Shown piece after piece: positions 31,501-44,029 of a DNA stretch of 64,000 bases; within the stretch, counting starts at the first letter, position 1, and the number at the start of each line of letters is the position of its first letter. Origin of the DNA: Chamaecyparis obtusa. Lineage: Eukaryota; Streptophyta; Pinopsida; Cupressales; Cupressaceae. The position numbers and the translations under genes are program-made. The notes beneath the pieces were generated by a model. That model was not told the origin of the DNA. It did not search any database and saw nothing but the letters and a program-made list of their open reading frames with translations. The stretch lies in the NCBI GenBank assembly GCA_027943335.1, contig BSBK01006347.1, forward strand, positions 1,200,001-1,264,000, written 5' to 3'.

Positions 31501-32610
31501 CACTTTAAGTGTCCTCCTCTTGTACCAAGTGATTTCTCCTCTCTCACATTGAGGATGTAGAACCTTTTGCAGGACATCTACCCATGGTGCGTCCCACTTG
31601 ATTGAAATTGTAGCATCTACTAGTGGAGACTAAATTGGTCCTCTCTTGTGACTAAAACCTACCCCTTGGTGGCCCTCTTCCTCTATATCCTCCTCTTTGA
31701 AAAGATCCTCTAAACTAATTACCACCATTGTTATCCATTGACTGATTATCTTCTTGTCTATTAGGGCTCTATCTCCTGCCATAGTTGTTCCTACCTCTGA
31801 AACCTCTGTTATTATTTCCACCTCTTCCTCTTTGTTGCAAGTCATTCCTCCTTCTAGCCTTATCCTCTTCTCTCAAGGCTAACTAAAAAAACTTGTGCAT
31901 ACTATCAGGAGCCATCATGCTAATCTCATATTGTATCCCTTGTCTTAACCCATTAAGGTACCTTGACACCTTCTCCATTTCATCTTCTTGCCTCCTAACC
32001 CTTAGGCTTAGTTTATGGAACTCCTTAGTATAAGCACTCACTATCATCTCCTTTTGTCTTAGGTTCTACAACTTTTGATACATCTGAATTTCATAATCAG
32101 TGGGCAAGAATTGTGCCTTCAATCTAATTTTCATCCTCTCCCATGTAACTAACTTCTTCTTCCCATTATCTATCCTATCATCCTGCATCATGTTCCACCA
32201 CACTAATACAGAACTCTTGAGCCTAGATTTAGCATAGCTGACTCTCTTTTCCTCTACCACTTCCTTGTAATCAAATTGGTTATCAATGGCCTCTAGTCAA
32301 TCCAACAACTCCTCACCATTCAAAATGCCACTATAGAAAGGTATGTGTTCCATGATATCCTTGTTAATGGATTTGAATGCATCCAAGAACACCTTGTCCT
32401 TATCATCAACTCTTTCCTTACCCTTGTTAGATGTCTCCCCTATTTGACTTTCATTCTCATCACCCCATTCATTGATTCTCTTTCCCTTTAACTCTATTAA
32501 ATTGGCCTTTTCCAATAGCTCTTGTACCAAGTCCACTATGGCCCCCCTACTCATTTCCTTTGGAGGAATTATTTCAACCTCTTGGCTCTGGTCCCCATCA
32601 AACATACATA
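31501..32610 (-). pseudogene. gag: R4 gag, broken
   Basis: Reads from the MFDGDQ start (32605) through an acidic N-terminus, then KSRLKSSVLVWWNMMQDD (capsid-type motif) and an Arg/Gly-rich segment (31630-31845). Near 31570-31620 is a degenerate zinc knuckle with RCYNFNQVGR, whose second Cys has become Phe. Multiple stops interrupt it. Confidence 0.75.
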
Positions 32611-32627
32611 AACTTCAAGAATTTCCC

Positions 32628-32639
32628 GCTCTGATACCA
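32628..32639 (-). other. R4 primer-binding site (tRNA-iMet type)
   Basis: The minus strand reads TGGTATCAGAGC, three bases from the LTR start at 32643. Same primer and same spacing as R3. Confidence 0.85.
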
Positions 32640-33605
32640 CTCTGATGCAGAGGGTTTGGGTTCTAATGTTTCATCCAAGGTTCCTAACCTTCTCTAACCA
32701 TCCAATGGTTAATCTTAGTGTTATCTTCACCACTTTGGATCTCCAATATCCTCTTCACAAACTTCTCCTCCAAGGTATAGCTAGTATCTAGAAGATACAC
32801 TACTTACAAGACCAATTAGGCCTTCAATTTCCTAGGCTTCTACACTAGGACTTCCCCTCTAGAACCCCAAACCCCTTTTGAGGATCTTCCCACACTTCAT
32901 TCTTGCTTCCAAGTAGGTTCTTAACACTTCAACATCATTTGGAATCAACCCATACACTTCTGGATACACTACCAAGTCAATAGGCTTCAAACATAATAGG
33001 AGGCCTAATTGGCTCAATTCCTATTAGGCCTATTTTCACTAATTTTGGATTCAAGCTCCCAAAATATTCAAAAAACCACATATAATACCTTTAAATTGTT
33101 TAAGGTGTCTATCAACCCCTTCCAAATGAAAAATTTTAGCCTCTGGATGTGTTAGTCCATTTTTTTGTCATAGCAAAAATCCTGTGAAAATGGCCTCTTC
33201 CCTACAAATGTTTTTGCAAAGTGTCCTGCCCTGTGTTCTTCATGTTATCACCTTGCTCTAGCCCAGAGTGCACGCGTTGAATCACAAAATCCAGAAAGTT
33301 ATTCAAATTCTAAGGTCTGCGGGAAATAATTTCAGAATCTGCCACAGTGTCGAAAACCCACAATATTTTTAAAAATCCATGATGTTTTCGGTCTATGTGA
33401 AAACCTTCATTGTTTTTGACCTTGTGCCTTCCAGCTTTTGTGCACTTGTCTTTTGGTGCCGAAAAATTTGTGTGTTTTTGATCCTCTCTCGTTGAAAACC
33501 CTGTGTGTTTTTGACCTCACAATTTCTTGTTTGCTAGCATTCCCTAACTGCACAGGTGCGAAAGTGGTGGGCCTGGGTCTTCAAAAGGTTTCAAATGATT
33601 GGTTG

Positions 33606-34470
33606 TCGCATAATCACATGTCAAGAATTTCTAACATGTGACCATGTGACCGGTTGACACATGTCCCAGTGGGCCCATCAGCTAGGGTCTAATAGATGTT
33701 TAACGGGCGACAAAGATCGGTGGTTGTTGCTATACCGCGAGGAAAAGATGCAAGCCTTTTAATCTCCACGCTTTAAAGAGAGTCGTTGATGTAGTAGGAA
33801 GGTGGATACATGTGGTGGGCCCACTGTCAAAGGAGGTTGAGGTGGTAGTCTTATGGCCTTGTCACATGATTGCAAGGGCCATTTTCACAGCTTGCGACCA
33901 TGCGATAAGGTTCTTCCTTCCCGAGCTCGGTGGCAGGTGGTGATTTGGCATCTTCCGATTGGTCTAAGGTGGCAGGATGGTAGGTGGGCCCAGTATTTCT
34001 TAAGTGGAGTAACAATTCAGATGAGATCTACGGTTGTCGCATGATCGTGAGGAATATTCCTCCCCTTTGCAATCATGCAACCACCGTCTGATCTTCCCAA
34101 AAGGTAAGGCTTTTCTCGGTAGTGGGTCCTGTGTCAGGTGACTTGGTGGTTGCAGCGAATGGTGATATGACATGTGGAAAAAGGGGGTGGGCCTATGTGT
34201 GGGTCTAAGCAGTTTGGTGGTGACCCAACATTTTTCTTCTTGTTCATTGGTTCACGTAATATTTTGGTGATGCCTTAGTTCATTTGGCGATTCAGCGAAC
34301 AGTGGTCGTGTGATCGCTAAGTTTTTTAGCGATGGTGGATAGTGTCTCATGAACTGGCAGAATTTTTTCGGTCACCAGTTTGCCAGATAAAGTGAGGCCG
34401 GTGTTTTGGTGATGTGGAGGCTTGTCGCATGTTCGCATAGCCCAATTTTTGGCTATGCGATCATGCAACC
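33606..34470. repeat. Cluster of GTCGCATGATCGC / GCGATCATGCGAC motifs
   Basis: About nine variants on both strands, for example GTCGCATAATCACATG (33606), GCGACCATGCGATAAG (33894), GTCGCATGATCGTGAG (34038), GCAATCATGCAACCAC (34070), GTCGTGTGATCGCTAA (34305), GTCGCATGTTCGCATA (34425) and GCGATCATGCAACCAC (34458). Spacing is irregular at 30-250 bp. Confidence 0.6.
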
Positions 34471-35068
34471 ACTGTTTGAACGTCGCGGTTGCAGAGTTAA
34501 GGTGGGTCCACAGTGTCGGTGAGGCTGAGGTGTTCTTTTTCAATTGGCCAATGACTTTTCAGAGGGGCCCGCGACTGTTGTAAGATTAAATGTGACCACC
34601 CAATTTTTTGGGAAAAGAAAGAGATCTACGGCTGTGTTTTAAACTTTTGGGGGTAGTCGTTGCAATTTTGAATTCAAATTTGCAGAGGGTTTTCACGACA
34701 GGAAGTACCAAAATTTATGGTTTTTCTGGTTGTTTCTTGATTTGGTTTGGTGGCACTTGCTATTGCAATGTGGTCCAAAGTGTTTGATAGTTGCTTGTAG
34801 GTGTTTTTCCGTGCGGGGGAGGAGAGTTTTTGTTGGCTCGAGGTGTTTTGATGGTCTGATCAGTATGGTTTGCTTGGTAATTTTATGGTCTTCTTGTCCT
34901 TCTCAGAGATTCTTCTCAAGTGTGAAGATCATCCTTGGTCTGATAGGCTGGTGCTAGTTTTCCCTCCAATGGTTTTTTGAAATTTTTCTGTGGTTAGCCA
35001 TTGTAACCCTAGCCCTAGTTGTCCGTAGCTTGTTGCAACCTATTTTGGGTTTCCAAGGCAGCTAGTGG

Positions 35069-35076
35069 TATAAATA
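35069..35076 (+). promoter_or_regulatory. Putative TATA box in the 33-37 kb stretch
   Basis: TATAAATA within GTGGTATAAATAGTC. Taken alone it is weak evidence. The context (no gene downstream, T/C-rich leader) fits the promoter of a solo or truncated LTR. Confidence 0.4.
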
Positions 35077-37060
35077 GTCAAAATTTTGACTGTGTAAGGG
35101 TTCTAAATTTTGTTAGTTCTAGGAAGGGTCTTTTTCCTGTAGATTTTCTTCTTCCTCTCTACATATAGGGTGTTCTTCTTCTTCCATTTTTGGTTCAGGG
35201 GAATATAATGCATGCTGTAGTAGATTTGTCTTATGTGTGAGAATTCAATTTACTCTTACTATTGTCAAGCTATCTCCATTTGAATTCTGAACTCATTAGT
35301 CATGCATCAAGGATGTCTAGTTTTTCTACTTTGCATTGCCTGAGAGCTTGTGGGTGGAGTTATCTTCGCAGAGATAACTGGTTCAGGGTTAGTATTCATG
35401 TATGTATGAGATAAAATATCAAGGATAGGTTATGCTTGTCTTCCAGTGGATGCTGGTTAATGTATTGTCTATTCATAGGTCTCTTCTAAGGGGAGGGTCA
35501 AAATCCTTTGATGGGTAATAACATATTTGAATACACAGGTGGGAACTAAGTTGAGGTTTGGTCATGGTGTGTGATTGATGTAAGGCATCAACACATTGAA
35601 TATATTGTTTCCTTATTTCATAGTTGTCTCTTGCAGTAGGGTATTTGACTTTGTGGCCCATTGGATAAGGCACTGGTCTATCAGAGACTTAGGGTATCTT
35701 AGGGGTCCCTTCTATCCATTTCAATTCATTTCCATTCAGTTCCACCTTTTCACTTTCTTGTTGATAGGTTAGGTCTCTGGTTTTCATACTCACTCCATGC
35801 AAGTTGGGCTATTGCATGAGATATTGGTTTCATTTGAGGTACATGATACCTATAAGGGTTTGAAAATCATTCCATAGTCAGTTACCTAGAGGCATGTAGT
35901 GTGACACAAATTGTATGAGTGTGCAGATGAGGTACACCCACCTGAGTGATGTGGAGCTCAAAGTGTAGAAGGATCTCTCTTTGATCCTTGTCAGTTGGCC
36001 CTTTTTTCTATCAGATTTTGAGTGTTGAGTGAATCTGACACTAGCCCTATTAATCCTAATGCCAAGCTGACCTTTGGGGAAAAAGAACAACCAACAGGAT
36101 GCACCGACAACCCTACGTACTAGCAGGCCCTAGTTTTAAGCCTATTAATTAGGCCTCTGGACTAGTATGCACAAAAGACCATCAAATTGGACACCAAACC
36201 TTCCATCACTTTCCAAAACCTTTTTAATCTTCAAGGGGACTCTTATGGATTTCCACAAATGCCACTAAGTTTTTTCCACCAGATCATGGGTGCACATGCC
36301 AACTCTTTCTATACCCTGTCTTGGCTCACCTATCTTCAATAGTCAGCCATAGGGCTTCCATTATGACCATGAAGCTTTGATGTCACCCCACAAATAAAAA
36401 CAAAAATTATATTTAAAAACTCTAACCTAACATCCCCTATGGTTTCATCCATTTCCATCAGTGGATGTTCAAGTTAGAGCCAGTTCAAGCATGGTGACTC
36501 TGTAAATGGATTTTATAGACCAGTAGCTTGAAATGCTTTCCAATTCTCGCTCTCCTATCCTAGAAACAAAAGAATCAATTCAGATTAAAGGTAAAACACT
36601 AATCTAAATTTCCATGGTTTTGGATCACTCCAATCAATCCATAGAGGTCGTACAACTCACAGAGAAAACCTGCAAACAAAGAGAACTAGCACATGGCATT
36701 CGTACATAAAGTTCTAAATTGTTGAAATCAAAACAAAACTTCTTTAGCCTTTGAGATTCATCATTCCCATGCTCATATACCGAGAATGGGTGGTTACAAC
36801 CACCTAAACCACCATATGAGAAACTTTTCAAAAAGTTGCAAAAGTTGCTCGAGCAACTTTTTGCCAAAGTCCCATTTGGCCTATTAGACCTACTCAATGA
36901 CTTAGTAAGGACTCCTAAGTCCTAAATCAAAACATTTAAGGCCTTAAGACCTTATTTATGCCATTCCTAACCAAATCCATCACCTATAGACTCTTGAGGC
37001 CATTTAGAACAAATTAGGCCTCTCATAAGGAGTGGACTGTAGAATGGAGAAGCACCATTG

Positions 37061-37739
37061 GAGGCAGCAGCATAACTCTATTGATAGGAGTCAGAGTTGA
37101 CAGTGAAAGAGAAGAAGTGGTGAAGGTATTGGTCAAGTGAAGACAAAGAGGCTACATATTTGTTCATAGATTCTCACCAGCACGTTTCCATGGGACATGG
37201 AAACATTTTTAAGTTCGATACTATGGTGCAGGGGCACCATCTCCACCCCTCAAATTTCATATTATTTAAAGTTATGGGTCATTTGCTAAGTCATGCGATC
37301 ATGGCTAGGAAAGATAAATTGTTAATTACTTTGTAATAATTCACAAAAGACATTACATGTTAATTGTAACCAAAATTCTAAAAGAAATACAAAGGAACAG
37401 TCAGGTAGTTGAACGGTTTGTAACCATCTTGTTTTGTCTTTAAATGGAAACCATTGTAATCAAACAGATATATAGAAAGAAGATAGAGTTACAACAGCAA
37501 GGGATTAGAAAATTAGAAGAGAGTTAAAACGGCTCTTTGGCAGCATCCAGAGAGCTAGCCATTTTTAACTTCAAACGTATCATGTATGCTTTTGAATTTA
37601 ATGAAACGTGTTATGATTTAGTGATATCTCTTGTTGGTCGGTTTTGAAGTTTCAGTTAAGATTGGATGAAACTTGGTTTTGTGCATTCATTACTAATGGA
37701 GTTTTATATGTTTATGTTTCTATTCTTTTGTGATGAACC
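37061..37739 (+). mobile_element. Remnant of an R3-like element, plus orientation
   Basis: 37061-37212 matches the reverse complement of the R3 internal region in blocks (GATAGGAGTCA.AGTT, GTGAAGAC.AAGAGGC, GATTCTCACCA, GGACATGGAAA). It leads into TGGTGCAGGGGCACC at 37213, the R3-family LTR start in this orientation. It is thus the 3' end of a second, diverged family member. It is cut at 37740 by R5. Confidence 0.6.
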
Positions 37740-39403
37740 TGTATCATCTTAAAATGGAATTACTTCCATGATAAGAGTGTTTATCCCTCCGATTAAGTGG
37801 TTTGGGGTCATGTTAAGCACCTTGATTGGGTCTTTGCATGTATTTGGTTTTCTCCCCACTTTCCACTTCTTCTTGGTACTTGATTTCTTCATTCTAGGTG
37901 AAATTAGGGTTAGGATCTCGAGGATTCTCCTTAATTTCCCTCTTCCATGGCTCTCTTTTCTAGGTAGGATTTATAAATAGGTCCTCTTGGCTTTCATCAT
38001 AGTAATCATAGGATTTTATGTCTATACCTAACATTCTATCCTGATTTGATATCATTTCTAGGTTTCTGGGCATCCTCGGGACCTCCTGACCTGGTTCTGA
38101 CTGAATCTGGGCCCAGGGTCAAATTTGAGGTTGATCCCGACTAGGTCATGATCAAGGTTGAACCTAACTAGGTCAGGTCCAACCTCAATTTTTCCCCCCC
38201 TCATTCAAATTTCTAGAATCTTGGATTTTCAGGCATCGGGCTTTCGAGATATTTACTTTCCCACCTCCAAGTTAGCCATTTCGGGTTTTGGGATGGTAAA
38301 TCCTTTAATTGCATTTAATATAGGTATATTTTCTAAAGGTTAGGACCTAATTGGGATTTAATTCTCCAAGGTGGCCCCTCTAGAGGATTGTGCCCTAGTT
38401 CACTATAAAAGGAGGCCTTCCTCTCTCATTTTGATCATCAAGTTTTGTGAGAACATCCACAATTAAGCAATTGCAAGCTCTCAAGCTCTCAATTTCAAGA
38501 AATTCTTCAAGAATTCAAGTGTTCAAGCATTCATTCATCAAGGAGATCCATTGTTATCTATTGAAGGATTCAATCTCTTTGGAGCCCCCTTTGATGATCC
38601 ATCCTTCTCCATTCATCCAAGCCTTCTCATATGCAAAGATCAAGTCAAGATTAGTGTTGAAGATCAAATACCATTGATTTGAGACATCCTACATTCATAC
38701 TACATCCATTGAAGCATTCCTACTTGTGGATTTGAGGATTCAAATCCTCTACAAGGACTTCAACTTAAGCAAGGTGATTTTTTTCAATTACTTTGTTTAT
38801 GCACACTATATTTCAATTCAATTTCAAGGTTAATTCCTAAATTGGGGTTTAACTAAGGCAAACCCCCCATACAACAAATACCCCCATTTTCTTGCAGGTA
38901 CAGGTGCAAAATTTTGGATCTAAGAGTGAATTTGGATACCCTTTTCAGAAAACTTCCAAGATCTGTGAATAGAATTTGAATCGGACTTCAAATAAAGAAT
39001 GTAGTATTTTACCTTTTATGAGGGTCAAACTCTACTTGAGCTCATCTTGGAGAAAGATTTCTGGGTTTTCTCTATCTCAACATTTCCTGTCCTAAATAGT
39101 TTGCAGAATTGCCTGAAAGTATACACAAACATAAAAATTTGACATTTTCCAGATTTTCCCTAATTTGAGGTTAGTATTTGTATTTCAATTATTCCATATT
39201 TCAAGCATAATTTCATTCATAGGGAAATATTAGATTTACTCTCTGTCTCTTCCATATTCCTCATAAATTGATTCGATTGTGTATTAACCTCTTGGTTAAT
39301 CAAATTGGATCTCTTCTTTGGGAATTTGGGTTTGAGAATAGATCTCATATTTCCCCCATCCTTTTACATCTGAATAGGGGTGAATCCATTTTACCACAAT
39401 TCA
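37740..39403 (+). repeat. R5 5' LTR
   Basis: 1664 bp, TGTATCATCTTAAAATGG to TACCACAATTCA. It matches 44030-45692 with scattered differences. TATA box at 38404-38411 in CACTATAAAAGGAGG. The bases after it (TTTTGGTGAACCTGAC) should contain the primer site; TGGTGAACC is a candidate, but I cannot assign the tRNA. Confidence 0.88.
38404..38411 (+). promoter_or_regulatory. TATA box of the R5 5' LTR
   Basis: TATAAAAG in CACTATAAAAGGAGGCC, conserved in the other LTR at 44693-44700. It marks the start of R and drives plus-strand transcription of R5. Confidence 0.7.
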
Positions 39404-39582
39404 TTTTGGTGAACCTGACATACTTACTCTCTTTTCTTTTGTGGAATTGGATGCCTTATTATGCTTTCCTTTATTCTTGTTAGTATTAGATTTTTCCTTT
39501 GTGTTAGATCTTGCATGCTAATTAGATTTCATATTCATGCTTTATGTGTCCTTAGTTTAGTTCATTTTCATTACATCAGTTT

Positions 39583-41180
39583 ATGAGCCTTACTACCACT
39601 AGTCCTACTTATAATATTTCAGTTAGAAGAAGTTGTAGACTCATGGGTGCCTTTGATCCTGAATCTTCCTCTCCTTTCCTTAGGATCCTGGATGATAACT
39701 TGATTCTTCATGATTCCAATCCTACTATGGAGAAAAACTCTTCTCACTCATCTCATGATGAGGATGATGCTTTAAGAGTTCCTCCTGAGCAAGTCCAAAA
39801 ACTTTCCACTAAACTTGATAAAATGGGTAATTGGCTTCTTCAAGAGAACCATAATCAAGATTCCATTCAAGCTATAGAGGCTCTTAAGAAAGTTCTCCAT
39901 GATAGTGATCAAGGTGTTAACCTCTTGCATGGTATTACTCACCTTGTGGATTCAAATGTTAAACCTTTAGTTCAAGAAGCTCAAGATTTAGGGTTGATTC
40001 CTCCTATCACTGGTGTTGAACCTCCTTATAATCCTTTACCTAGTATTCCTATCTATACTCCTTCTTTGGTGACTATGTCAGTTCCCTCTATTCCTATGAG
40101 TGTTCCTCCCGTGTCCCTTCCTACATCACAACCTTCATATCATAATGTTCCTTTCACTTATTCCAATATGCTTCCAACTGTAGTTCCAAGTGTTCCTCCA
40201 ATTGTGTCTTCTATTCTTTCAGCTTCTTACACTTTACCTAGCGTGTCTAATGTTGCTACTCCTATTTCCTCTAATGATTCAACAATCATCAATTTGGCTC
40301 AAACTGTATCATCCTTACAACAACAACTTTTTTTTTTAACTCAAAACAAGTTTAGTATTCCTACATGTGACATGGGAAGTCCCTTGTCCTAAGACATCAT
40401 TCATACTCCTATTCCTTAGCAAGGTGAGATGCCTCATCTTGAGAATTATAATGGAAAAGGAGATCATGTTCATCATGTTAAAACATTCCAAATCCTTTGT
40501 AGTGATTATGCTCATGACCATAGGATTTTAGCCAAACTGTTTGCTAGAACCTTCCATGATAAGGCCTTACAATAGTATTGTTCCTTGCCTCCTTATTCTA
40601 TTGATTCCTTTCCTCAGCTTGCTAATGCCTTTATTCAACAATTTCAAAATAATATTGGCCCGCAAGTGTCTTTGACTGATTTGATGCATTGTAAACAAAG
40701 TGCTAAGGAAAAGTTGACTGAATTTATTGGTAGATTTAAGAATTTGTATGCTAAGATTTCCTATCTTGTTCCTGATATTGATATTCAATGAATGTTTATT
40801 TCAAATTTGCAAAAGGATATTAGAGATAAGATTCTGCTTACTGAATTTACCTCTTTTCAACAACTTTGTAAAGCTCTTCATCATTATCAATTACAAGTGA
40901 GTCAATTTGAGAGCAACACTCCAATGACTCCTATTCTAGTTGATAAGAGTGATGTTGCTCCTAATTCAAACAAATTTCAAAAATTCAACTATGTCAAGAT
41001 AAACAAACAAGCGAATGCAGTTGCTGATCAAGTTGTTATTGCACCTCACAATGCCACTTCTGCATCCATTGCTTTTCAATTAAATCATGTGTTTACTCCT
41101 ATTTCTGAATCTTTACATGCTATTATGAATACGTTCTTAGCTGCTAATATGATTACTTTACCTCCTATTTGACATCTGTT
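39583..41180 (+). pseudogene. gag: R5 Gag, broken
   Basis: Opens at ATG 39583 (MSLTTTSPTYNISVRRS). A Pro/Ser/Val-rich region follows at about residues 145-240, then the capsid-type Gag domain: after stops at 40390-40420 and 40573 it continues with FPQLANAFIQQFQNNIG, KQSAKEKLTEFIGRFKNLYAKI and FISNLQKDIRDKI, in one frame to 41172. In-frame stops near 40390, 40420, 40573, 40789 and 41170 break it. TAG 40573 sits where a Trp codon is likely, so deamination of either strand could explain most lesions. Confidence 0.8.
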
Positions 41181-41214
41181 ACCTACTATGATTGCATCTA
41201 AATCTTTTGATCAA

Positions 41215-41310
41215 ATACTTTTTGTCAATATCATCATCAGAATGGTCATGATACTGAGAAATGTTATTCTTTAAAACATAAGGTTCAAGATTTAATTGAT
41301 TCTAACACTT
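41215..41310 (+). pseudogene. R5 zinc-knuckle remnant
   Basis: One frame away from Gag, the sequence reads FCQYHHQNGHDTEKCYSLKH, a C-x3-H-x4-H-x4-C knuckle similar in spacing to CVFHNGIGHDIENC in R2. A frameshift thus separates it from Gag. It would bind element RNA. Confidence 0.65.
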
Positions 41311-41639
41311 TATCTATTGATAATATGTATAGTAGTGGGAATAAATCTTTCTCTCCTCCTAATCAAAACCTTCAAATCTATACGAACCCTTTACCTATGC
41401 ATGATACTAATACTATTTCTCAACCATCTGCTATGGACATTGTGTATGATTCAAAGATGGATGATCTCAATCATGTTGTTAATCAAGTGGAGCATGTTGA
41501 TCAATCTGTATCTCCACCTCAACCTCAAATTCAACCTCAACCTCAGATTCAACCTCAAGTTTAATCTCAACCAAAACCAAAACCTAAACCTAAAATGAAA
41601 ACTCAACCTAAACCTTGAAAACAATTTAAGAATAAAAGA

Positions 41640-42149
41640 CCTCAGGAACTTTTGATTACCTTTGATGACTCTGAGACTATTAAAGCTCCTGATGGTCCCC
41701 TTTACATTGCTGCTAGGATTGCTCAGAAACCTACTTGTGGTTGTCTTGTTGATCCTACATCCTTAGTCAATGTTATCACTGAAGAAAATATTTTCATGAA
41801 AAGCTTACAATGTGACTTTTATGATACATCGGATGTGTGGATTCAAACTTGCAATGGTTTTCTTTATCCATCATTTGGTTCTATGACTTTACTGGTTGAA
41901 CTTTGTGGAAAAATTGTGAACACTACCTTTGTTGTTGTTCCTACTTCTGATCAATTTAAAGTTAAGCTAGGTTTGCCTTGGCTAACTACCATCCATCCTA
42001 TTGCTTCACCTATCCATAAGTGTCTTAAGTTCATTCATGATGAAGGAGTGAAGATGATTAATCATAGTCTATATCAACCTTCTAGGCCTAGAGATTGTGC
42101 TGCTCTGGATTTCTTTTGGCCTTCATTACCTAATTCATGTCCTCCTTGA
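41640..42149 (+). pseudogene. R5 protease-like domain
   Basis: Reads PLYIAARIAQKPTCGCLVDP, then TSLVNVITEE, FVVVPTSDQFKVKLGLPWL and SPIHKCLKFIHDEGV. This is the retropepsin fold signature, with VDPTS in place of DSG, so the catalytic motif is not the usual one. Such variants are common in large plant Ty3/Gypsy elements, so the change may be old. Confidence 0.7.
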
Positions 42150-42843
42150 CCTGATAATATTTTTCAATCATATCAAGCTTATAAACATCATAAAATTCTT
42201 GAATTAATTTCACCTCCTAGAGATCTTAATCATGGTCTTTTACCTACACCTTCTATACCTCCTTTAACTATGACTTCTAGCTCTGTTAATCAAGTTCCTT
42301 CTACTGAACCTATCAAAGATCCTATGATTGTTTCTCCTATGGTTAATAATCCTATTGATCTTCCTAAAGAACCTGTGAAGGATCCTGTGATTGTTCCTCC
42401 TAGTTCTCAACCTATTTCAAATAAATCAAAATGAAATCGATCTGCTAATGAACATCATAAAAAGTGTCGTGCTCTTGTTAAAGCTCAAAGATCTCTACCT
42501 TCTATGGATAAACCTATGCATAATGTGGTAGAATAGATTGTTACTATTAATGATGTTCACATGCATGATTATGATGATTCTATTTGTATCTTAGATCCTA
42601 TTTTGATTAATTTGGATGAAGAAGATACTCTTGATGATACTGATAATGTTAATGATGAATATGAAACTATTGACATTGACATTGATTTACCTAATATGCT
42701 TTCATCACAATTAACTCTTACACCTAGTTTCAAACATTGTGATTCTCAAGAGGATCCTTGTTTGGAATTGGTTATCATTCCTACTATGTTGGATATAGTC
42801 CCTCTTGCGAGTTACCCACCTTCCCTAAATGATATACAATGAG
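42150..42843 (+). pseudogene. R5 acidic tail region
   Basis: In frame after the protease region, broken by stops near 42433 and 42535. It is Pro/Ser-rich, then strongly acidic (DEEDTLDDTDNVNDEYETID), ending at TGA 42841. No domain recognised. In a complete element RT would follow here, but none does. Confidence 0.55.
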
Positions 42844-44014
42844 ATGGGGAAAGTAGGTGGCACACTTGATTGGCTTGTCCTTCGTGGTAGCTTTGTTGTG
42901 TGTTTTCCTATTGTACTATGCTTCTCCCGTACTGTGTTTGCTAAATGTTGTTAGATTCTTTTATACAATCCTTGTTACTCAGTTGGTGCAAGGTGATCAA
43001 GGAATAGAAATTGTTGTTCAAATTCCTCTATATGTATCTCTATTCTTCTATGCATTGTTCAATGTTATGTTGTATCTATGCTATTGTTCATAAATGTTTC
43101 CTTGTGTAATCTGCTTGGATTCGAGATATGGTAGCACTAATTTCTTTTTGGTCTCCATGTTATGGTCCGAAAATATTTTCCTTCGTATATCTTATGTGAT
43201 CTTTCCTCCTTTGTGATTGTAGTTCTACTTTCTTTGGGGAATGATGTCAATTAATTTGCAATAATATCATATATATATTATCTTATGATCATACTGACCC
43301 AATAGTAAGTAGATCCCTTATGTGTCTTTGTATGTTTCTATGATATTTCCCTTGATTTTTCTTCATCTAGGGGCATCTCGACATGGAAACATAATCAGTG
43401 GAGTTGTTTATGTTTTCGTTAAAGCCATTGCTCTTGTTAAAGTGTCAGTAATGACTTTAACACGGGGGCATACGCTCTACTCACCTGCTGCACACATGCA
43501 CTTTTCGATACGCACATATTTTTTCAAGATACTTTTTCCCTTTTTGGATTAATAATTAATCCTTAAAGCATGGGTTTATATTTTAGGATCTCTTGATCCC
43601 TCTAGTTCAAATACACATATTTTTTGATCCCTTAAGGTCAGAGGTGTCCTTAAGACTGGATCTCTTTTTCTTTTTATTTTTGGTTTTATTCTTATGGAAT
43701 AGAATATTCCTAAGGATGAATCCTTGATGGGTTGACTAGTGAATAGCCACATTCACTAGGCGGTTCAATTCCATCTTTCCAGTTGCGCCATTCTTTTTTG
43801 TGTGGTTCACAATGGGACATAAGTTCTCATTGGGTGAGGTAATCACACCTTCTTTCTTTCTCTAGATATGTTTCTCTTATTGTGATCTAGGAGTTGACAA
43901 ATACTTGAGTCCTTGGGGGCTTAAGTTTTCTCTTTGTCCCTTGGATTAAAATAAGATTATCTTTTCATTCTGATCTCCTTTACCAAGAGTTTGCATCGAG
44001 TCCATACTCTTGCT
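42844..44014. other. R5 non-coding 3' internal region
   Basis: No reading frame of note and no pol remnants. It replaces the region where RT, RNase H and integrase would be. Confidence 0.6.
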
Positions 44015-44029
44015 AAAGTGGGGGCTTAA
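44015..44029 (+). other. R5 polypurine tract
   Basis: AAAGTGGGGGCTTAA directly before the 3' LTR. It confirms plus orientation. Confidence 0.75.

Larger units (their letters stand above)
29211..33240 (-). mobile_element. R4: truncated Ty3/Gypsy element
   Basis: Minus-strand element inside the left LTR of R3. It has a 5' LTR beginning TGATGCAGAGGG (32643), an iMet primer site (32628-32639), gag, protease, RT, RNase H and only the zinc-binding start of integrase, ending at 29211. The integrase core and 3' LTR are gone. The right limit of the LTR is a guess (about 33240). The first 12 bases of its LTR equal those of R3. Confidence 0.8.
33241..37060. other. Non-coding, motif-rich stretch; possible long LTR
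   Basis: No gene supported. 33370-33530 has repeats of (G/T)TGTGTTTTTGACC. 33600-34470 has a cluster of TCGCATGATCGC-like motifs (listed separately). GTATAAATAG at 35068 is a good TATA box followed by a T/C-rich stretch, as in the U3-R region of a plus-strand LTR. I could not find a partner LTR or clear ends. 36120-37060 is AT-rich with nothing recognised. Confidence 0.4.

Noticed and set aside
37768..38343. Open frames in the R5 LTR (also 44058-44434)
   Set aside because: Present in both LTRs with indels and substitutions and no domain; LTR sequence.
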